A stretch of DNA of 64,000 nucleotides from Pegoplata infirma (lineage: Eukaryota; Arthropoda; Insecta; Diptera; Anthomyiidae): assembly GCA_963921195.1 (NCBI GenBank), contig OY992536.1:289001530-289065529 (forward strand), written 5' to 3'. Shown here one piece after another: positions 1-11,639 of the stretch. The translations under genes were made by a program, and so were the position numbers. Within the stretch, counting starts at the first letter, position 1. Every line of letters begins with the position of its first letter. A model generated the notes under the pieces. The model had not been told where the DNA came from. It searched no databases and was given only the letters and a program-made list of their open reading frames with translations.

Positions 1-309
1 ATACTAATTAATATTTTTTTTATTGTAAAATAATAGTTATGGGCGTAAGTAATTTTTATAAATTAAGCCGCGGTCACTTTAATTTTTGAAAAAAAGTAAG
101 ATTTTTAACGAATTATTTAGTTTTAGAAAATATCCTTTCAAAAAAGGATATCATTTCATTTGCACCTACAAAGGATAAAAAATAACTATTATAAAATAAT
201 AGTTTTTTAATAGTTATTTTGGTGATAATAATTATTTTCAATTTTTTCAAATAACTATTAAAAGTTGGCAATTTTTTGGAAATCCAAAATGTCGATAATA
301 GTTATTTTG

Positions 310-905
310 GGTCCTTGGTTTTTCGTGAATTTATGAGATAAAAAGCACTATAACTTTCGAAAATCAATTCTGAGGATGCTGAAGCTTGGCATATATATTT
401 TTCGTTCCTCCAGCCTAGTTCGTATTGAATTTCACCCAAATCGGTCCAGTGGTTCAAAAGTTATTAGCAAAACCGTGAATATCAGATTAGCTTCACCTTA
501 AATTCACGTGGTGAAAACCCGTTAAACCTGTTTTACAACCATTGGTAAGTCACAAAAATATTTTAAAACGTATTTTTGTAACACAAAAATATTTTTATAC
601 CAAAACAAAAAAAAAAAAATACACTCGAAAAAAAATGTTACATTCAAAAAAATTTTTACACTCAAAAAAAAAATTAGTAAATTTTTTTTTGAATATAAAA
701 TTGGAAAAAAATTTTACACTAAAAAAAAAAAAGTTTTTTTTTTTTTTAAAAATTACTAAAAAAAAATTGTTTACACAAAATAAAATATTTGTAATCATAA
801 CTGATATTTTTTCACGCTAGAAAATTTACTATCATTTATAATGGGCATTGTGGAGGGTATTCATAGATTCGGCCAAGTCGAATTTAACTTTTCTACTTGT
901 TTTTT
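310..905 (+). mobile_element. HINE-like repeat, 3' part
   Basis: It carries the family phrases AAATCGGTCCAGTGGTTCAA, low-complexity TACACTCGAAAAAAA runs, and the end GGAGGGTATTCATAGATTCGG CCAAGTCGAATTTAAC...CTACTTGTTTTT. The 5' end is missing. A short AATAACTATT-rich stretch lies upstream (185-305). Confidence 0.55.
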
Positions 906-1107
906 TGGTAAAAGCGAAGAAAAATTTTTATAATTTTACAAAATATACATGCCGGTAGTCCCGGTAATACCGTCAGAACATGTACCGGGAATACTGGTAT
1001 TCCCGAGAATACCGGGAATAATTCAGAAACCGGGAAACCGGTACCATTTCCCGGTAATACCGGTATTCCCGGTACCACTGTACTAACCGTAGGCACTAAT
1101 TTCAAGC
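905..1107. mobile_element. fragment of CCGGTATTCC element
   Basis: Dense CCGGTA, TTCCCGG and GGGAATACC motifs end in CCGTAGGCACTAATTT, the same right end as the complete copy at 2799-3323. The left end is missing. Confidence 0.6.
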
Positions 1108-1109
1108 TC

Positions 1110-1560
1110 TATTAAAGGGTCAGGGAAAAGAAATGTTGAGATTTTTATTTAAAAACAAGTAAGAAAGTTATATTCTGTCAAGACCGACCATTAGATACCC
1201 TACACCAGTGTTTTCCGGAAAATGGGTCCCAAGTCCAGACATGGACCGATTTCATCTATCTTTAGTTAGATCTTTAATTAGTGTAGAAAACACAGACAGA
1301 CCAAATTTTAGTGGAATTGGTTTATTTTAGTTGCCAAAAGACCGATTTAACTGAATATCGGTCGAAATTTTCATATGGGGGACAAAGTCCAAAAAGGTGT
1401 GAATATGCCTTTAAGCTTAAAATTTTAAGTCAAGTGATTAAAAATTGTGACCTGTATCGTGCTTAAACCGTTATATGGACAGACGGACGAACATCACTAA
1501 ATCGACTCAAACTGTGAGTCGATAAATAATGAAGCAAAACTAAATCTACAGCTTCACCTG
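1110..1560. repeat. second fly dispersed-repeat type (AACAAGTAAGAAAG start)
   Basis: It begins AAAAACAAGTAAGAAAGTTA with ATACCCTACACCAGTG, then text of the kind common in fly introns, ending near GGACAGACGGACGAACATCAC. Superfamily not assigned. Confidence 0.4.
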
Positions 1561-1639
1561 CAAAAAGTGTTACTCATTTCAAATAGCAAATTCTCGAAAA
1601 GCATTCGACCGATTTTAGTTTATTTTTGTTATACGTGTT

Positions 1640-1990
1640 CAGCGCATCGAAATTAATAAAAATGATGTGTTGCAAGACTTATTTTTATTTTTTTTTTAGT
1701 TCAAAAATTCAAAACTTCGATTGCCGTTCGCCACGTGTTAATTTAATTCGATTGACTTCAAATTTAAATAACATAAGTTTTAGGCATAGGATAATAAAAA
1801 TTTGCCTGGACGTTCAAAATCGGAAGAAGAACTTTATTACCATTTTCTTTCTGATCAGTATTGAATTTCAACAAAATCGTTTGAGTGGTTTAGAAGTTAT
1901 GAGCAAAACCGTGAATTTCAGATTGCCTAAAAAATATTTTACATAAGGTTTTTGTTACATAAAAAAAAAAAATACACTCAGAAAAATTTT
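1640..1990 (+). repeat. mixed repeat, includes HINE-like 3' phrases
   Basis: 1640-1830 is related, inverted, to 41700-41890 (TTGCAAGACTT, GATTGCC, GGACxTTCAAAA phrases). 1850-1950 carries GGTTTAGAAGTTATGAGCAAAACC, a HINE-like phrase. No gene. Confidence 0.4.
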
Positions 1991-2440
1991 ATACAATTGT
2001 GCGAAAGACTTCGAAAAATCAAGTTTTAGTAAAAATATACATGTGGCCATAAAATTCGAATAACAGCAAAACTCAAATGGTGTTTTGTTAGTTTCGATAA
2101 ATTCCACACGAGAAGAAGTTTGCACTCGATGACTTCAAGAATGTTGCACTGTGTTAGAAAATATTAGCTAAACATTTTGCCAGTCACTCGCCCATCTCAA
2201 CTATTTCTAGCAACTATTGTATTTTATATTAAATTAACAAATCAACATTTATATGCTTCGAGGTGTTTATATAATAAATTAAATGATAATTTAGTGAACA
2301 TACCCTTTATATAAATTACAATTGACAAATCAAATGGACAGTGGGGGTTTTATGTTTTTTAAACAGAAGCGTATCAAAAATGAAATTCTTTAATGCCCTA
2401 GAAGAAATTAAAAAAAAAATAACAACATTTTATATATTAA
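1991..2440. other. unassigned AT-rich stretch
   Basis: No gene, TIR pair or tandem repeat recognised. Confidence 0.3.
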
Positions 2441-2798
2441 ATTTTTGAGTAAGTTTATTCTAGCTCGAGGTCATTATTTTCTTTACTATTCAAAACTATG
2501 TTATTCTCATAGAATTATTTTCACGAACATTTTTTTCTGTTTAAATTTATTATGACAATGGGATCTGACAAATTCCGAAACACGTTTTAGTCTTGCCAAA
2601 AAATGAACAACATAAATAAATATAAAACAGAAAAATAATTTTCTTGAAAAATTTTCTATGAGAATATCATAGTTTTTATTAGTAAAGGAAATAATGACCT
2701 CGAGCTAGAATAAACCTACTCAAAATATAAAATTTTAAAGGTCGAATAAAACAATTTTTATTTTTTGAATAAAAATTAATCAGAATTTTAACTATTTA
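2441..2798. mobile_element. AGCTCGAGGT foldback family, copy 1
   Basis: Arms about 2447-2540 and 2640-2735 are inverted (TTATTCTAGCTCGAGGTCAT against ATGACCTCGAGCTAGAATAA). The loop holds GACAATGGGATCTGACAAATTCCG. Relatives: 4954-5130, 5501-5677, 48890-49215, 50690-51170, 52720-53160, 53240-53640, 61013-61253. Confidence 0.65.
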
Positions 2799-3323
2799 AA
2801 TTAGTGCCCCCCATTTCCCGGTTCTCGGTATTCCCGGGAATACCGGTATTCCCGGTTCTGGAACCGGTTTCCCGGTTCTAGATATATTCCCGGGAATACC
2901 GGTATTCCCGGTTCTGATCCTGGTACCGGTTCTCAAAAACCAAAAAAATACTATACCATAAAATATTTAAATTACACTATTTAATCAGTATTTCAGTAAT
3001 ATTTAGTTGTGTTTGTAAAATTATTTAAAAATCAGCAACTATTTTTTCTAAAATTAAAAAAATAAAATGGAAATGGTGTTATTCACATGTTTTGTATTTT
3101 TTTTGGTAAAAGCAAAGAAAAAATTTTAATTGTACAAAATTTTATAAAATATTCATATCGGTATTCCCGGGAATACCGTCAGAACCGGAACCGGGAATAC
3201 CGGTATTCCCGGGAATACCGGGAATGAATTAAGAACCGGGAAACCGGTACCATTTCCCGGTAATACCGAGAACCGGGAATACCGGTATTACCGGTACTAC
3301 GGTACTGACCGTAGGCACTAATT
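2799..3323. mobile_element. CCGGTATTCC element, complete copy
   Basis: The ends AATTAGTGCC and GGCACTAATT enclose 525 bp. Both halves are packed with the palindromes TTCCCGGGAATACCGG and ACCGGTATTCCCGG; the centre (2935-3140) is plain AT-rich DNA. This is the most GC-rich DNA in the window outside genes. It has inserted beside the AGCTCGAGGT foldback. Confidence 0.65.
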
Positions 3324-3402
3324 TAAATTATTATTTTTCAATTGATTCAAATAATTTTATTTTTATTATTAATTGATCATGTTAAATAATTAGTTGAGAT
3401 TC

Positions 3403-3534
3403 CACTCACATAAAAAATACAGTTGTCACAACCGTAAATATTCCAACCTTATTTTTGGGGTTGTTCCAACCGGTAATTCGGTTGTTAAAGTTGAAATATT
3501 TACTGTTGTGACAACCAGATTTGTTACGTTAGTG
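3403..3534. mobile_element. short foldback MITE, CACT/AGTG ends
   Basis: CACTCACATAA at the left and TTACGTTAGTG at the right. Inner arms GTTGTCACAACCGTAAATATT and its near complement make a 132-bp hairpin. Confidence 0.65.
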
Positions 3535-4140
3535 TAAAAATCACAAAAATTATGCTTAATAAACATTGTTGTTAAATCAAATAAAAAATTAATGAAATAT
3601 TTTTCTTTTCAACAAAAATTTTAATTATGCCTTTTTTATTGTCTCTTAGTCACTGCTCTTTATGTACTTAACACATTGAAGCTTTATAACTAATTAAGCT
3701 TAAATAACTAACATTTTCGAATCTTTGTGTATGTGGGTAATTTTATACTTTTTTTTTGGAATTTGAATATGCATGAGAGAGTATGAAATTCCATTTATCT
3801 CCAAATATATTAATCCATTTGCACACTTATTGAATCCATTGTGATAAAATGATTATAAATGGTAAATACAAAAGGCAGCTGTGACATTTGTCACATACAA
3901 ACATTGTTTTTAAGCAAGATTGATTGATTTGTAACACAATGCATCCCTACGACTACAACAACAAGTAGTAGCCAACAGTAATGCCCTCCAACAATAACTG
4001 GCAGTGTGTGTAAATATCTTAAGGATATGATGGCAAAGATTTGCATAACGGCTGAGATACTGTGTTTAGATTGAACAAAAGTAATTAAAAAAGAATACAA
4101 GTTAAAAAATGCTATATTTATAACAAGATCTCGGACTTTT
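3535..4140. other. unassigned AT-rich stretch
   Basis: Non-repetitive to the eye; no gene supported. The 69-codon minus-strand reading here has no recognisable feature. Confidence 0.3.
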
Positions 4141-4520
4141 TGAAAATTTTGAAAAATTTTTTCAAATAAAGAAAATTGAAAAAGAATTTAAAAATCTGAT
4201 TAAAATTTAAAATTCTAGAAAAATGGGGAATAAAATGCAAAAATCCCAAAAATTCCGGAAATCTCCAGCCAAAGTTAAATAAAATCTTGGAAATCCGGAA
4301 AAAAAATATATTAAAATTCTGGAGAAAATTGTGAAAATTTCTAAAAAATACAAAATTTCGTGGATATTAAAAAAAAAAAAAAAACTACGAGTGCTATAAA
4401 TAAAAGTCAGAAAAATTTAAAATTCCAGGAAATTCCAGGAAAAATCTCAAAAAATTAAAATTCTGAGGAAAATTCGTAATAAATAAAAAATTAGTGGGAA
4501 TTTAAAAAAAAAGTAAGAGT
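4140..4520. repeat. A-rich strand-asymmetric tract
   Basis: Degenerate GAAAAATTxxAAAATTC units with purines heavily on the + strand. Same style as 6380-7860. Confidence 0.55.
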
Positions 4521-4864
4521 TTATTTAAAAAGTTTTCCGTTTGTCGTTTTTAAAAGAAAAAACATTTGTTTGATGTTCAGTTTTTATTAATGACTACTTC
4601 AGTCCTTTGTTTTAAAAATAACACACTAAAAAATAAAGACTTTCATTAACATTTAATTTATAAAGTCATTTATTTTTGTTCTGTAAGTAAAAACTACTGA
4701 TTATTCTTTTGATTTTTAATGATTTGTGTTAGTATTTTTTTTTAAATTGTTGGTATTTTTTAATGAAATATCATTAGTTTTTACCTACACAAGTCAGTTA
4801 TTTTTTTGTAGAAAAAAAAAAATCAAAAAATTATTTATAGAAATATGAAAAACATGTTTGTATC

Positions 4865-4933
4865 AAGTGACTTTGGCACGATGGGTAGAGTGTTTGGCCA
4901 GAATGTAGTTGATTGCGGGATCGATTCCCCAAA
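4865..4933 (+). tRNA. tRNA-like sequence (probable SINE head)
   Basis: TGGCACGATGGGTAGAGTG fits an A box and GGGATCGATTCCCC a good B box with a closed T-stem, 30-odd bases on. The acceptor ends do not pair well and no clean anticodon arm is seen, so a tRNA-derived repeat is likelier than a working gene. Confidence 0.45.
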
Positions 4934-4953
4934 ATTTTATTAAAAATTTTAAA

Positions 4954-5130
4954 AATTTAAAACAAACAACTTTATAAAAAGTTTCTTGAAAATTGTTACT
5001 TTGACAATATCATCGTAATGATTAGCAAAAGAAATATGACCTTGAGCTAGAATAATCTTTCTCAAAAATAGAATTTTAAAGGTCGAATAATAAATAATTT
5101 TTATTAATTTAAAAATTAAAACAGAATTTA
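4954..5130. repeat. direct repeat, copy 1 of 2 (177 bp)
   Basis: Nearly identical to 5501-5677 (two differences seen: GATTAGCAAAAG/GATTAGTAAAAG and AAATAGAATT/AAATGGAATT). Belongs to the AGCTCGAGGT family (ACCTTGAGCTAGAATAAT). Confidence 0.8.
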
Positions 5131-5500
5131 AACAAAAGGATAGCACGCCTCACTTCTGTTCATATTATGAATGAGAAGGAATACAACAAAAGCAGTGAAC
5201 ATCTTACTCGCGTAAGAAATCTACTGTCTGTATGTATATACTAGCATGTAATACAAGCTGTATATATGAAGGTATGTTTGAATTAAATAGTGATGGTTTG
5301 GTTTTGACTTTTCGTTTGAAATTTAGAGCTGTATTATGTTGTGTATTTAGTACATTTCTCGTTATGACTATTTACATACGAATATAAGTCTTTATGTTTT
5401 GCCACAAACGATTGTCAATTTGCTAAATACTCTTGATAATGGAATTTGACGAATTCCGAAACACGTGTCGAGTAAGTCTTGCAAAATGACCAAACCAATC

Positions 5501-5677
5501 AATTTAAAACAAACAACTTTATAAAAAGTTTCTTGAAAATTGTTACTTTGACAATATCATCGTAATGATTAGTAAAAGAAATATGACCTTGAGCTAGAAT
5601 AATCTTTCTCAAAAATGGAATTTTAAAGGTCGAATAATAAATAATTTTTATTAATTTAAAAATTAAAACAGAATTTA
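5501..5677. repeat. direct repeat, copy 2 of 2 (177 bp)
   Basis: Offset 547 from copy 1. The 370 bp between them (5131-5500) include AGCACGCCTC and CAGTGAACATCTTACT phrases shared with 61210-61290. Confidence 0.8.
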
Positions 5678-5679
5678 AT

Positions 5680-6380
5680 TTTAAAAATTATTTCAATAAA
5701 AATTGTAAAAAATTACCTACGAAATCAGTAATTTTTATTGCTTTCGTAGGTTATTTTTTTTGACATTTGTTGGTAAAAATAACAGAACTATCATTAATTT
5801 TTAATATTTTCGTAGGTTATTTTTTCGAATTTGTTGGTAAAAAAGAGTGAAAAAAAACTTCATTTTTTAATGTTTATTGTTATTTATTTTAGAAAATTTT
5901 GTCAACAGTAAAAAATAAATGTTGATGTTTGTTAAAACAAATGAATAATTACTGGGATGGTTTTCAATTGTTTATTCACTGGTTTTAAGTGTGTTTTTCA
6001 TTTGTTTTTGCCACAAAATATTTTGAGTGCATAAATTACAAAATTTCTGAGAAAATTCAGAAAAAGCACAGTTTAGTTATATAAGGTTATATACGATTAG
6101 TAAACAAATCCGCCATGTCAACTGTTTGACAAGTTTCGGTGTTTAATTATGATTTTAATTATCTTAAATTATGCACACTTTTGCCACCCAAAATTTGTTA
6201 AATTTTTAAGAATTTAAAATTTAAAATTATATTTTTTATAAACATTCACAAATTATACAAAATTTTAAACAAAATTAAAGAAAATAAAATTGAAAATTTT
6301 TTCAATTCCTTTTTGTTTCGACATTCTATTTTTTTAGTACGCACCGATTTCTGTCGTTCTTCTCAATCCTTTAAATATGT
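5680..6380. other. AT-rich stretch with short CGTAGGTTATTTTTT repeats
   Basis: The phrase TTTCGTAGGTTATTTTTT recurs at 5743 and 5812 and is otherwise unassigned. Confidence 0.3.
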
Positions 6381-7860
6381 CATTCGTGAGAAAAAGTAGA
6401 AGTTTTAATAAAAATAACACAATAAAAAAAGAAAGAAATATAAAAAAATAAATTTTAGAAAAATTAGGAAGATTTCGAAAAAATAAAAAAAGGAAAATTT
6501 TGAAATAAAATTCGGAAAATATTTAATGCCAAAAAATCAGCCAAATATTAAAAAACGTATCACAAAAAATTTTAACTCCGCAAAAAAGAACAAACTTCTA
6601 AATAATACGAAAATTCGGGAAAACTTTAGAAAGGAAATCATAAAAATAAGTAAATAAAAATTAAATTCTCAAAAATTAAAGAAAATTCGGTAAAAAGACA
6701 AAATTTTGTACCCAATTATGAAATATATTCAGATGAAATAGGAGTAGTTAAATAAAAAACAGAAAAATATCCGAAAAATTTTAAAAAATCAAAAAAATTT
6801 AGAATTTTTTTTTTTTGGAGGAATTAGGACAGTTCCTCATAAATCGCTTAAATACGTTACAGTTTCAGAAAGAAATTTAGAAAACAAAAATTTGAAAAAA
6901 TTTTAAAAAATCTGAAAAATTCAGAAAAAAATTTGAGAAAAGAATTAAATGAAACATAAGAAAAGTTTTGATAAAACTCAGAAAAAAATAAATAAAAATT
7001 TAATTCTAGAATAATTAAAAAAAAAAAAATTAAGAAATATGCCGGCAAAAATATTAAATTTCAGAAAAGAATTTGGGAAAAATAAGAGAAATTGTGAAGT
7101 TAAACCAGAAAAATTAAAAAAAAAACAGGAAATTCCGATAAAATACAAATTTTTGGAAGTTACGAATAAAAATCGGAAAAATTTAAAGAAATCAAGAAAA
7201 TCCAGAAACAAATTTAAATTTGGAAAAATTATAAAAATTAAAAAAAAAAACATGTAAATTCAATAAATTTTTAGGTTCTTAAAAAAAGCCGAAAAATTTA
7301 GGAAAATAAAAAAAAAAAAAAAAAACAAAAAGAGCAAGTTGAGATGGTGTGAATAAAAATAAAAAAAAAAATCAGAAAAGTCCAAAAAAATAAATATTGT
7401 AAAAAGTTTAAAACTGTCAATAATAAGAAAAAACTGTGAAAAAAATTACAAAATTTCTAAAGAGAATTTGGAAAAAAATATTAAAAAAAAAAAAATTAAT
7501 TCTAGAGAAATTAGTAAAATTTAAAAAAAAAAAATAAAAAAAAATTCAGGAAAATCCAACAAAAAATTTAAATTTTGAAAAGCTAGAAAAATTGTAGAAA
7601 AAAATTTAAAAAAAATCTAAAAAGAATTCGAGCAAGAAAAAAAAAAATAAATAAAAAATAAATAAAATAAATAAAATAAATGGAGAACTTAGAAAATTCC
7701 GAAAAAAATTTCTTAAATTCTGAAGAATTTAAGAAAATAATTTGGAAAAAACATGAGAAATTATGAAAAAAAAAAAAATTAGAAAAATTCAGGAAAATCT
7801 AGAGAAAAAAAATTTAAATTTTCAAAAAAAAATATCAAAATTATGGAAAAGTAAAAAAAC
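6380..7860. repeat. 1.5-kb A-rich degenerate GAAAAATT tract
   Basis: Almost continuous GAAAAATTxxGAAAA units, with A far above T on the + strand and G above C. No unit length stays fixed. Lysine- or phenylalanine-rich short frames here are composition artefacts. Confidence 0.7.
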
Positions 7861-7880
7861 TTCTGAAAATCTTCTTAATA

Positions 7881-8348
7881 CACCGTCCGACAAAAAGAAA
7901 AAAATTCGTTTAACATGAACCGTATATCAATACAACTGAATGTAAAGGTCGAATGATTTAAAACTGGATTTACAGTTATTCATTTTGTGATCCTGTTTCC
8001 TTTTAAAGGGACTTCGAAGTTTTAAAGGGATTATATTTTGTAAAATATTTTTTATATGTTTGTGCTTGTCCTAGGATGCCAATACTGATCGCAAATGAAA
8101 GAGGACCTCCGCTAATTTTCCCATTTTAATTTTTTGGCATATCAGGAAAATGAAGGTCAATAATGTCATTATTTTTCTGATATGGCAAAATGGAAAATTA
8201 TAAGTAAATACAAATGCTAAAAAAATATTTTACAAAATGTAGTCCATTAAAATTTTGAAGTTCTTTTAAAAGTAAACAGGATCACGAAATGAAAAACTAT
8301 AAATTCAGTTTTACTCCATTTGATCTCCACATTGGCTGTCGGGCGGTG
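7881..8348. mobile_element. foldback MITE, CACCGTCCGACA ends
   Basis: CACCGTCCGACA at 7881 and TGTCGGGCGGTG ending 8348 (one mismatch). Inner arms pair over much of the length, for example GTGATCCTGTTTCC with its complement GGA(A)ACAGGATCAC type at 8277-8288, and CATATCAGGAAAATGA with TCATTATTTTTCTGATATG at the centre. Confidence 0.7.
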
Positions 8349-9584
8349 ATATATATAAAAACGTTTGAGCCGGGTACGTGTTACAAAAACTCAAGAACCG
8401 CTGGATCGATTGACACCAAAGTTGGCTAATACATATGTTTAGTTTGGAGCCTGGTTTCTTTTAAGATTAATGCCGATAGGTGGCACTGTTGTCGAAATAT
8501 TAAAATTCTGTGTATTTATGGAACAATTTGGCTGAAATTCACAAAGTATATTTATTAGAGCTAAGTTTTTTAAAGGATTTAGTCGATTTTAAGATGCTTT
8601 TTTTTTGCCGAGCAAAAACGACTGAATATATTGCAAATCAGATTCATCCAGTCGGTTCTACAGCAAAAAATAACACAATGGACGTTTTTTGAACTCTTAA
8701 AAAAGTTCCAAAAACCCACTACAGGGGTCGGAAATATAATGTATTTCAAATGTTTTTTATATTAATTTTTAAAATTTGCACGATTAACAAAATGATACCA
8801 AAGTTTCCGTTCTATCACAACCCGTTAAAAAGTTATAAGCTCTTAAAAATGGACAATAACATGTTTTTTGACAGCTTTGACCTCAATTTTCTCGAAAACC
8901 TGACGTGATAGAAAAATTTGAAAACAGATTCTGGATCAGCATCGAAATGTTAATCAAACACAAATGGTAAGGTCCCAGAATATCACAGTAAATACTCTCA
9001 ATAATGCACAAAAAATAAATTTTATGTGAACTTTGAACTCCATTTTCTCAAAAACCTGACGTTATAGAAAACTTTGAAAACCAAATTTTGAATATGTATT
9101 GAGGTATTAATCAAAACAAGAGTCCCGACCCCAGAAGTGTCCAAAAACTTTCAAATGTCGGCCAGTGTGTTATAATTCGTTTATAATTGGGTTGTGATAG
9201 AAAGGAACTTTGTATACCAGTTTTCTAAACAAAACCTCTCCTTTCATTGTCAATGTTTAAACAACATTTAAAAAAAAAATCAAAAAAGGGTTTTCCGCCC
9301 CCTTCTGTGGGTTTTTGGTGTAGAATCATATTTGAATATATTCAACCCCAAGGAGCAAAAATGTTTACAAAAAAATACCGCCATTCTTTTTATATTACCA
9401 TAATCCTTCAAAAAAATTATGATATAAACAGATAAGGAGAGATAAAAACGTACTCTAATATTAATTACACAAAAATAAGTTTCCTAACAAAATTTGGACT
9501 CATTGGTGGCGCTGTTGTCGTTCTTTTTTTTGTGTTTTTTGATTCGAAGGGAAAATGCTTTCAACGTATTAAAATTTATTCAGA
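8349..9584. other. unassigned repeat-like stretch
   Basis: Contains inverted phrases TTCCGTTCTATCACAACCC (8806) and GGGTTGTGATAGAAAGGAA (9188), duplicated CCTGACGT(G/T)ATAGAAAA phrases (8899, 9056), and GGTGGCxCTGTTGTCG at 8480 and 9505. It may be an old element of about 1.1 kb. No gene. Confidence 0.35.
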
Positions 9585-11632
9585 AACAAGCAGAAAAGTT
9601 AAATTCGACTTTGCCGAATCTATGAATACCCTCCAAAATGCCTTTTTTTAATGGATAGTACATTTTTTAACATGAAAAAAAATTTACAATTTTTTTGTCA
9701 TTTTGTAATTTAAAAAATAGAAAAATTACTATTTTTTTTTGAGTGTAAAACTTTTTTCGAGTGTAATGTTTTTTTACTGTAAAAATATTTCTGAGTGAAT
9801 GCACGTATGTACTTATATACACAAAATATTGTCATTTTTGTAAATAAGAAAAACTAATTTTTATTTGAGTGTAAAATTTTTTTTGAGCCTGGGTGAAAAT
9901 GACCATGTATGTTCATACATGCTCATACATGATTCCATGTATAATAGTATATGAACAATATATGGAAATGCATATGGGAGCATATGTATATGAACATACA
10001 CAAGTAATGTAATATTCCATATATGTAAATGTATGCAACTATGTGTGGATAGGTGTATGTCATACTCTTTCATATATGCTATGCATCTGCATAGCATAGA
10101 TGTCTTAAAAACAATTTTTTAAAGGTTGGGTTCGGCAGAAATTCGCAAAATTTGACGAAGTTCATGTATGGGTTCAGTCTGAAAAAGTCGTTCGGTTGGA
10201 CAATAATGATCATACATCATCAACATTGGTTATAATTTTTGTATTCTATAGGCGAATATGAACGGCACTAACGTAAACAACCAAATTTAGAAGAAAATTC
10301 GAACACTCTGACGGTATTACTGTCAGAGCTGCTAAGGATTTCATCCCTTAATAAAATTTGGTGTTCTGAATTAAACTTTAATGATTGCATTCCCCAATCA
10401 CAATTTATCGAATGAATTTACATTTGATTTTAAAATATAGAATGAATTCGGTTCTTTTTCATTCGACTTTGAAATTGAATGCGTAAGTTTTTATAAATTC
10501 GATTTTTAAGTCTCATGAATAATAAATGAATGAAATAAAGAATGCATTCAATTTTAAAAATTCTCATAAACAAGAATTCGCTTTAATGGTAAAAATTGAA
10601 TGCATTCCAAGAAATATTGATATTTAAAGACAATTGTATTCAGTGACTATAAAAATCGAATGTATTTTATTTGTGAATTCATTCGAAAAGTGGTTAATTC
10701 TTCGAAGCTTTGATTATCCTAAAGTATCATAAAGTCCAAAGTATATTTTTAAAATATTCGTTAGTTTTTATTAAAAAATCAGTGTCATAAATTAGTACAA
10801 ATTATTTATATTTGAAAAAATTTCAATTAATAGACGTTTTATGGAAAAAAAAAATACAAAAAAAATTTTACATACAAATTCATGTATGACAATGTATGAT
10901 CATTAATGTACATGTACCCTCAAATTACGGATATGCACATGTATGGACATCCATATATGCATCATATATGAACATACATGGTCATTTTCACCCGGGAGTG
11001 TAAAATTTTTTTCGAGTGTAATTTTTAAGTTAACAATGGCTTTAAAACTAAACAAGCTTAAAAAGCATTGCTTTAAAACTCAACAAGTTTGAAAAGCATT
11101 GTTAAGTTACCACCAATGCTTTTCAAACTTTTTTAACACGTGGCATTTAAGATGAAACGAATCTGAAATTCAGGGTTTTGCTTTTAACTTTTGAACCACT
11201 GGACCGATTGAGCTGAAATTGAACACTAAACATACCTGGAGAACGGCAAAGATACATGCCAAGCTTCAGCCGTCTCACTATTGTCTATCGAAAGTTATCG
11301 TGTTTTTTGTCTCATAAATTCGCGAAAAACCCTTGCCGAAATTTACTCTTTTGCTCATAATTTTTGAACCACTGGACCGATTTGCCTGGGTTGCAACACC
11401 AACATATATGTCAAACTGCAGCAGCCTCTGTAAAGTCTTTCAAAAGTTAGCGTGTTTTCAACGGACAGACAGACAGACGGACGGACGGACATCGCTAGAA
11501 CGACTTAAAATCGATCGAGGATCATGAATATATATAGTTTATGGGGTCCTAGTCCAATATTTCGATGTGTTACAAATGGAATGACAAACTTATATATACC
11601 CTCTATCACTTGAGTGGAGGGTATAAAAAAAG
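9585..11632 (-). mobile_element. HINE-like repeat, minus orientation, interrupted
   Basis: On the minus strand it runs from ATACCCTCCACTCAAGTGATAGAGGGT (11627-11599) through GTCCGTCCGTCCGTCTGTC to GGAGGGTATTCATAGATTCGG (9640-9615). It is split by the 27-bp-TIR element at 9891-10993. Confidence 0.55.
9891..10993. mobile_element. 1.1-kb element with perfect 27-bp TIRs
   Basis: 9891-9917 and 10967-10993 are perfect reverse complements starting GGGTGAAAATGACCATGTAT. Beyond them CCT/CGG may belong to the ends; the flank GAG occurs on both sides, so a 3-bp TSD is possible. Subterminal CATACATG/CATGTATG palindromes occur more than ten times. The middle (10130-10330) is less AT-rich. Residue-level coding was not recognised. 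Confidence 0.75.
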
Positions 11633-11639
11633 ACAAGTT

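Noticed and set aside
542..820. Lysine/phenylalanine-rich frames
   Set aside because: They come from poly-A/poly-T runs of the HINE-like repeat.
893..1105. Proline/glycine/valine-rich minus-strand frame
   Set aside because: It translates the CCGGTA palindromes; repetitive composition explains it.
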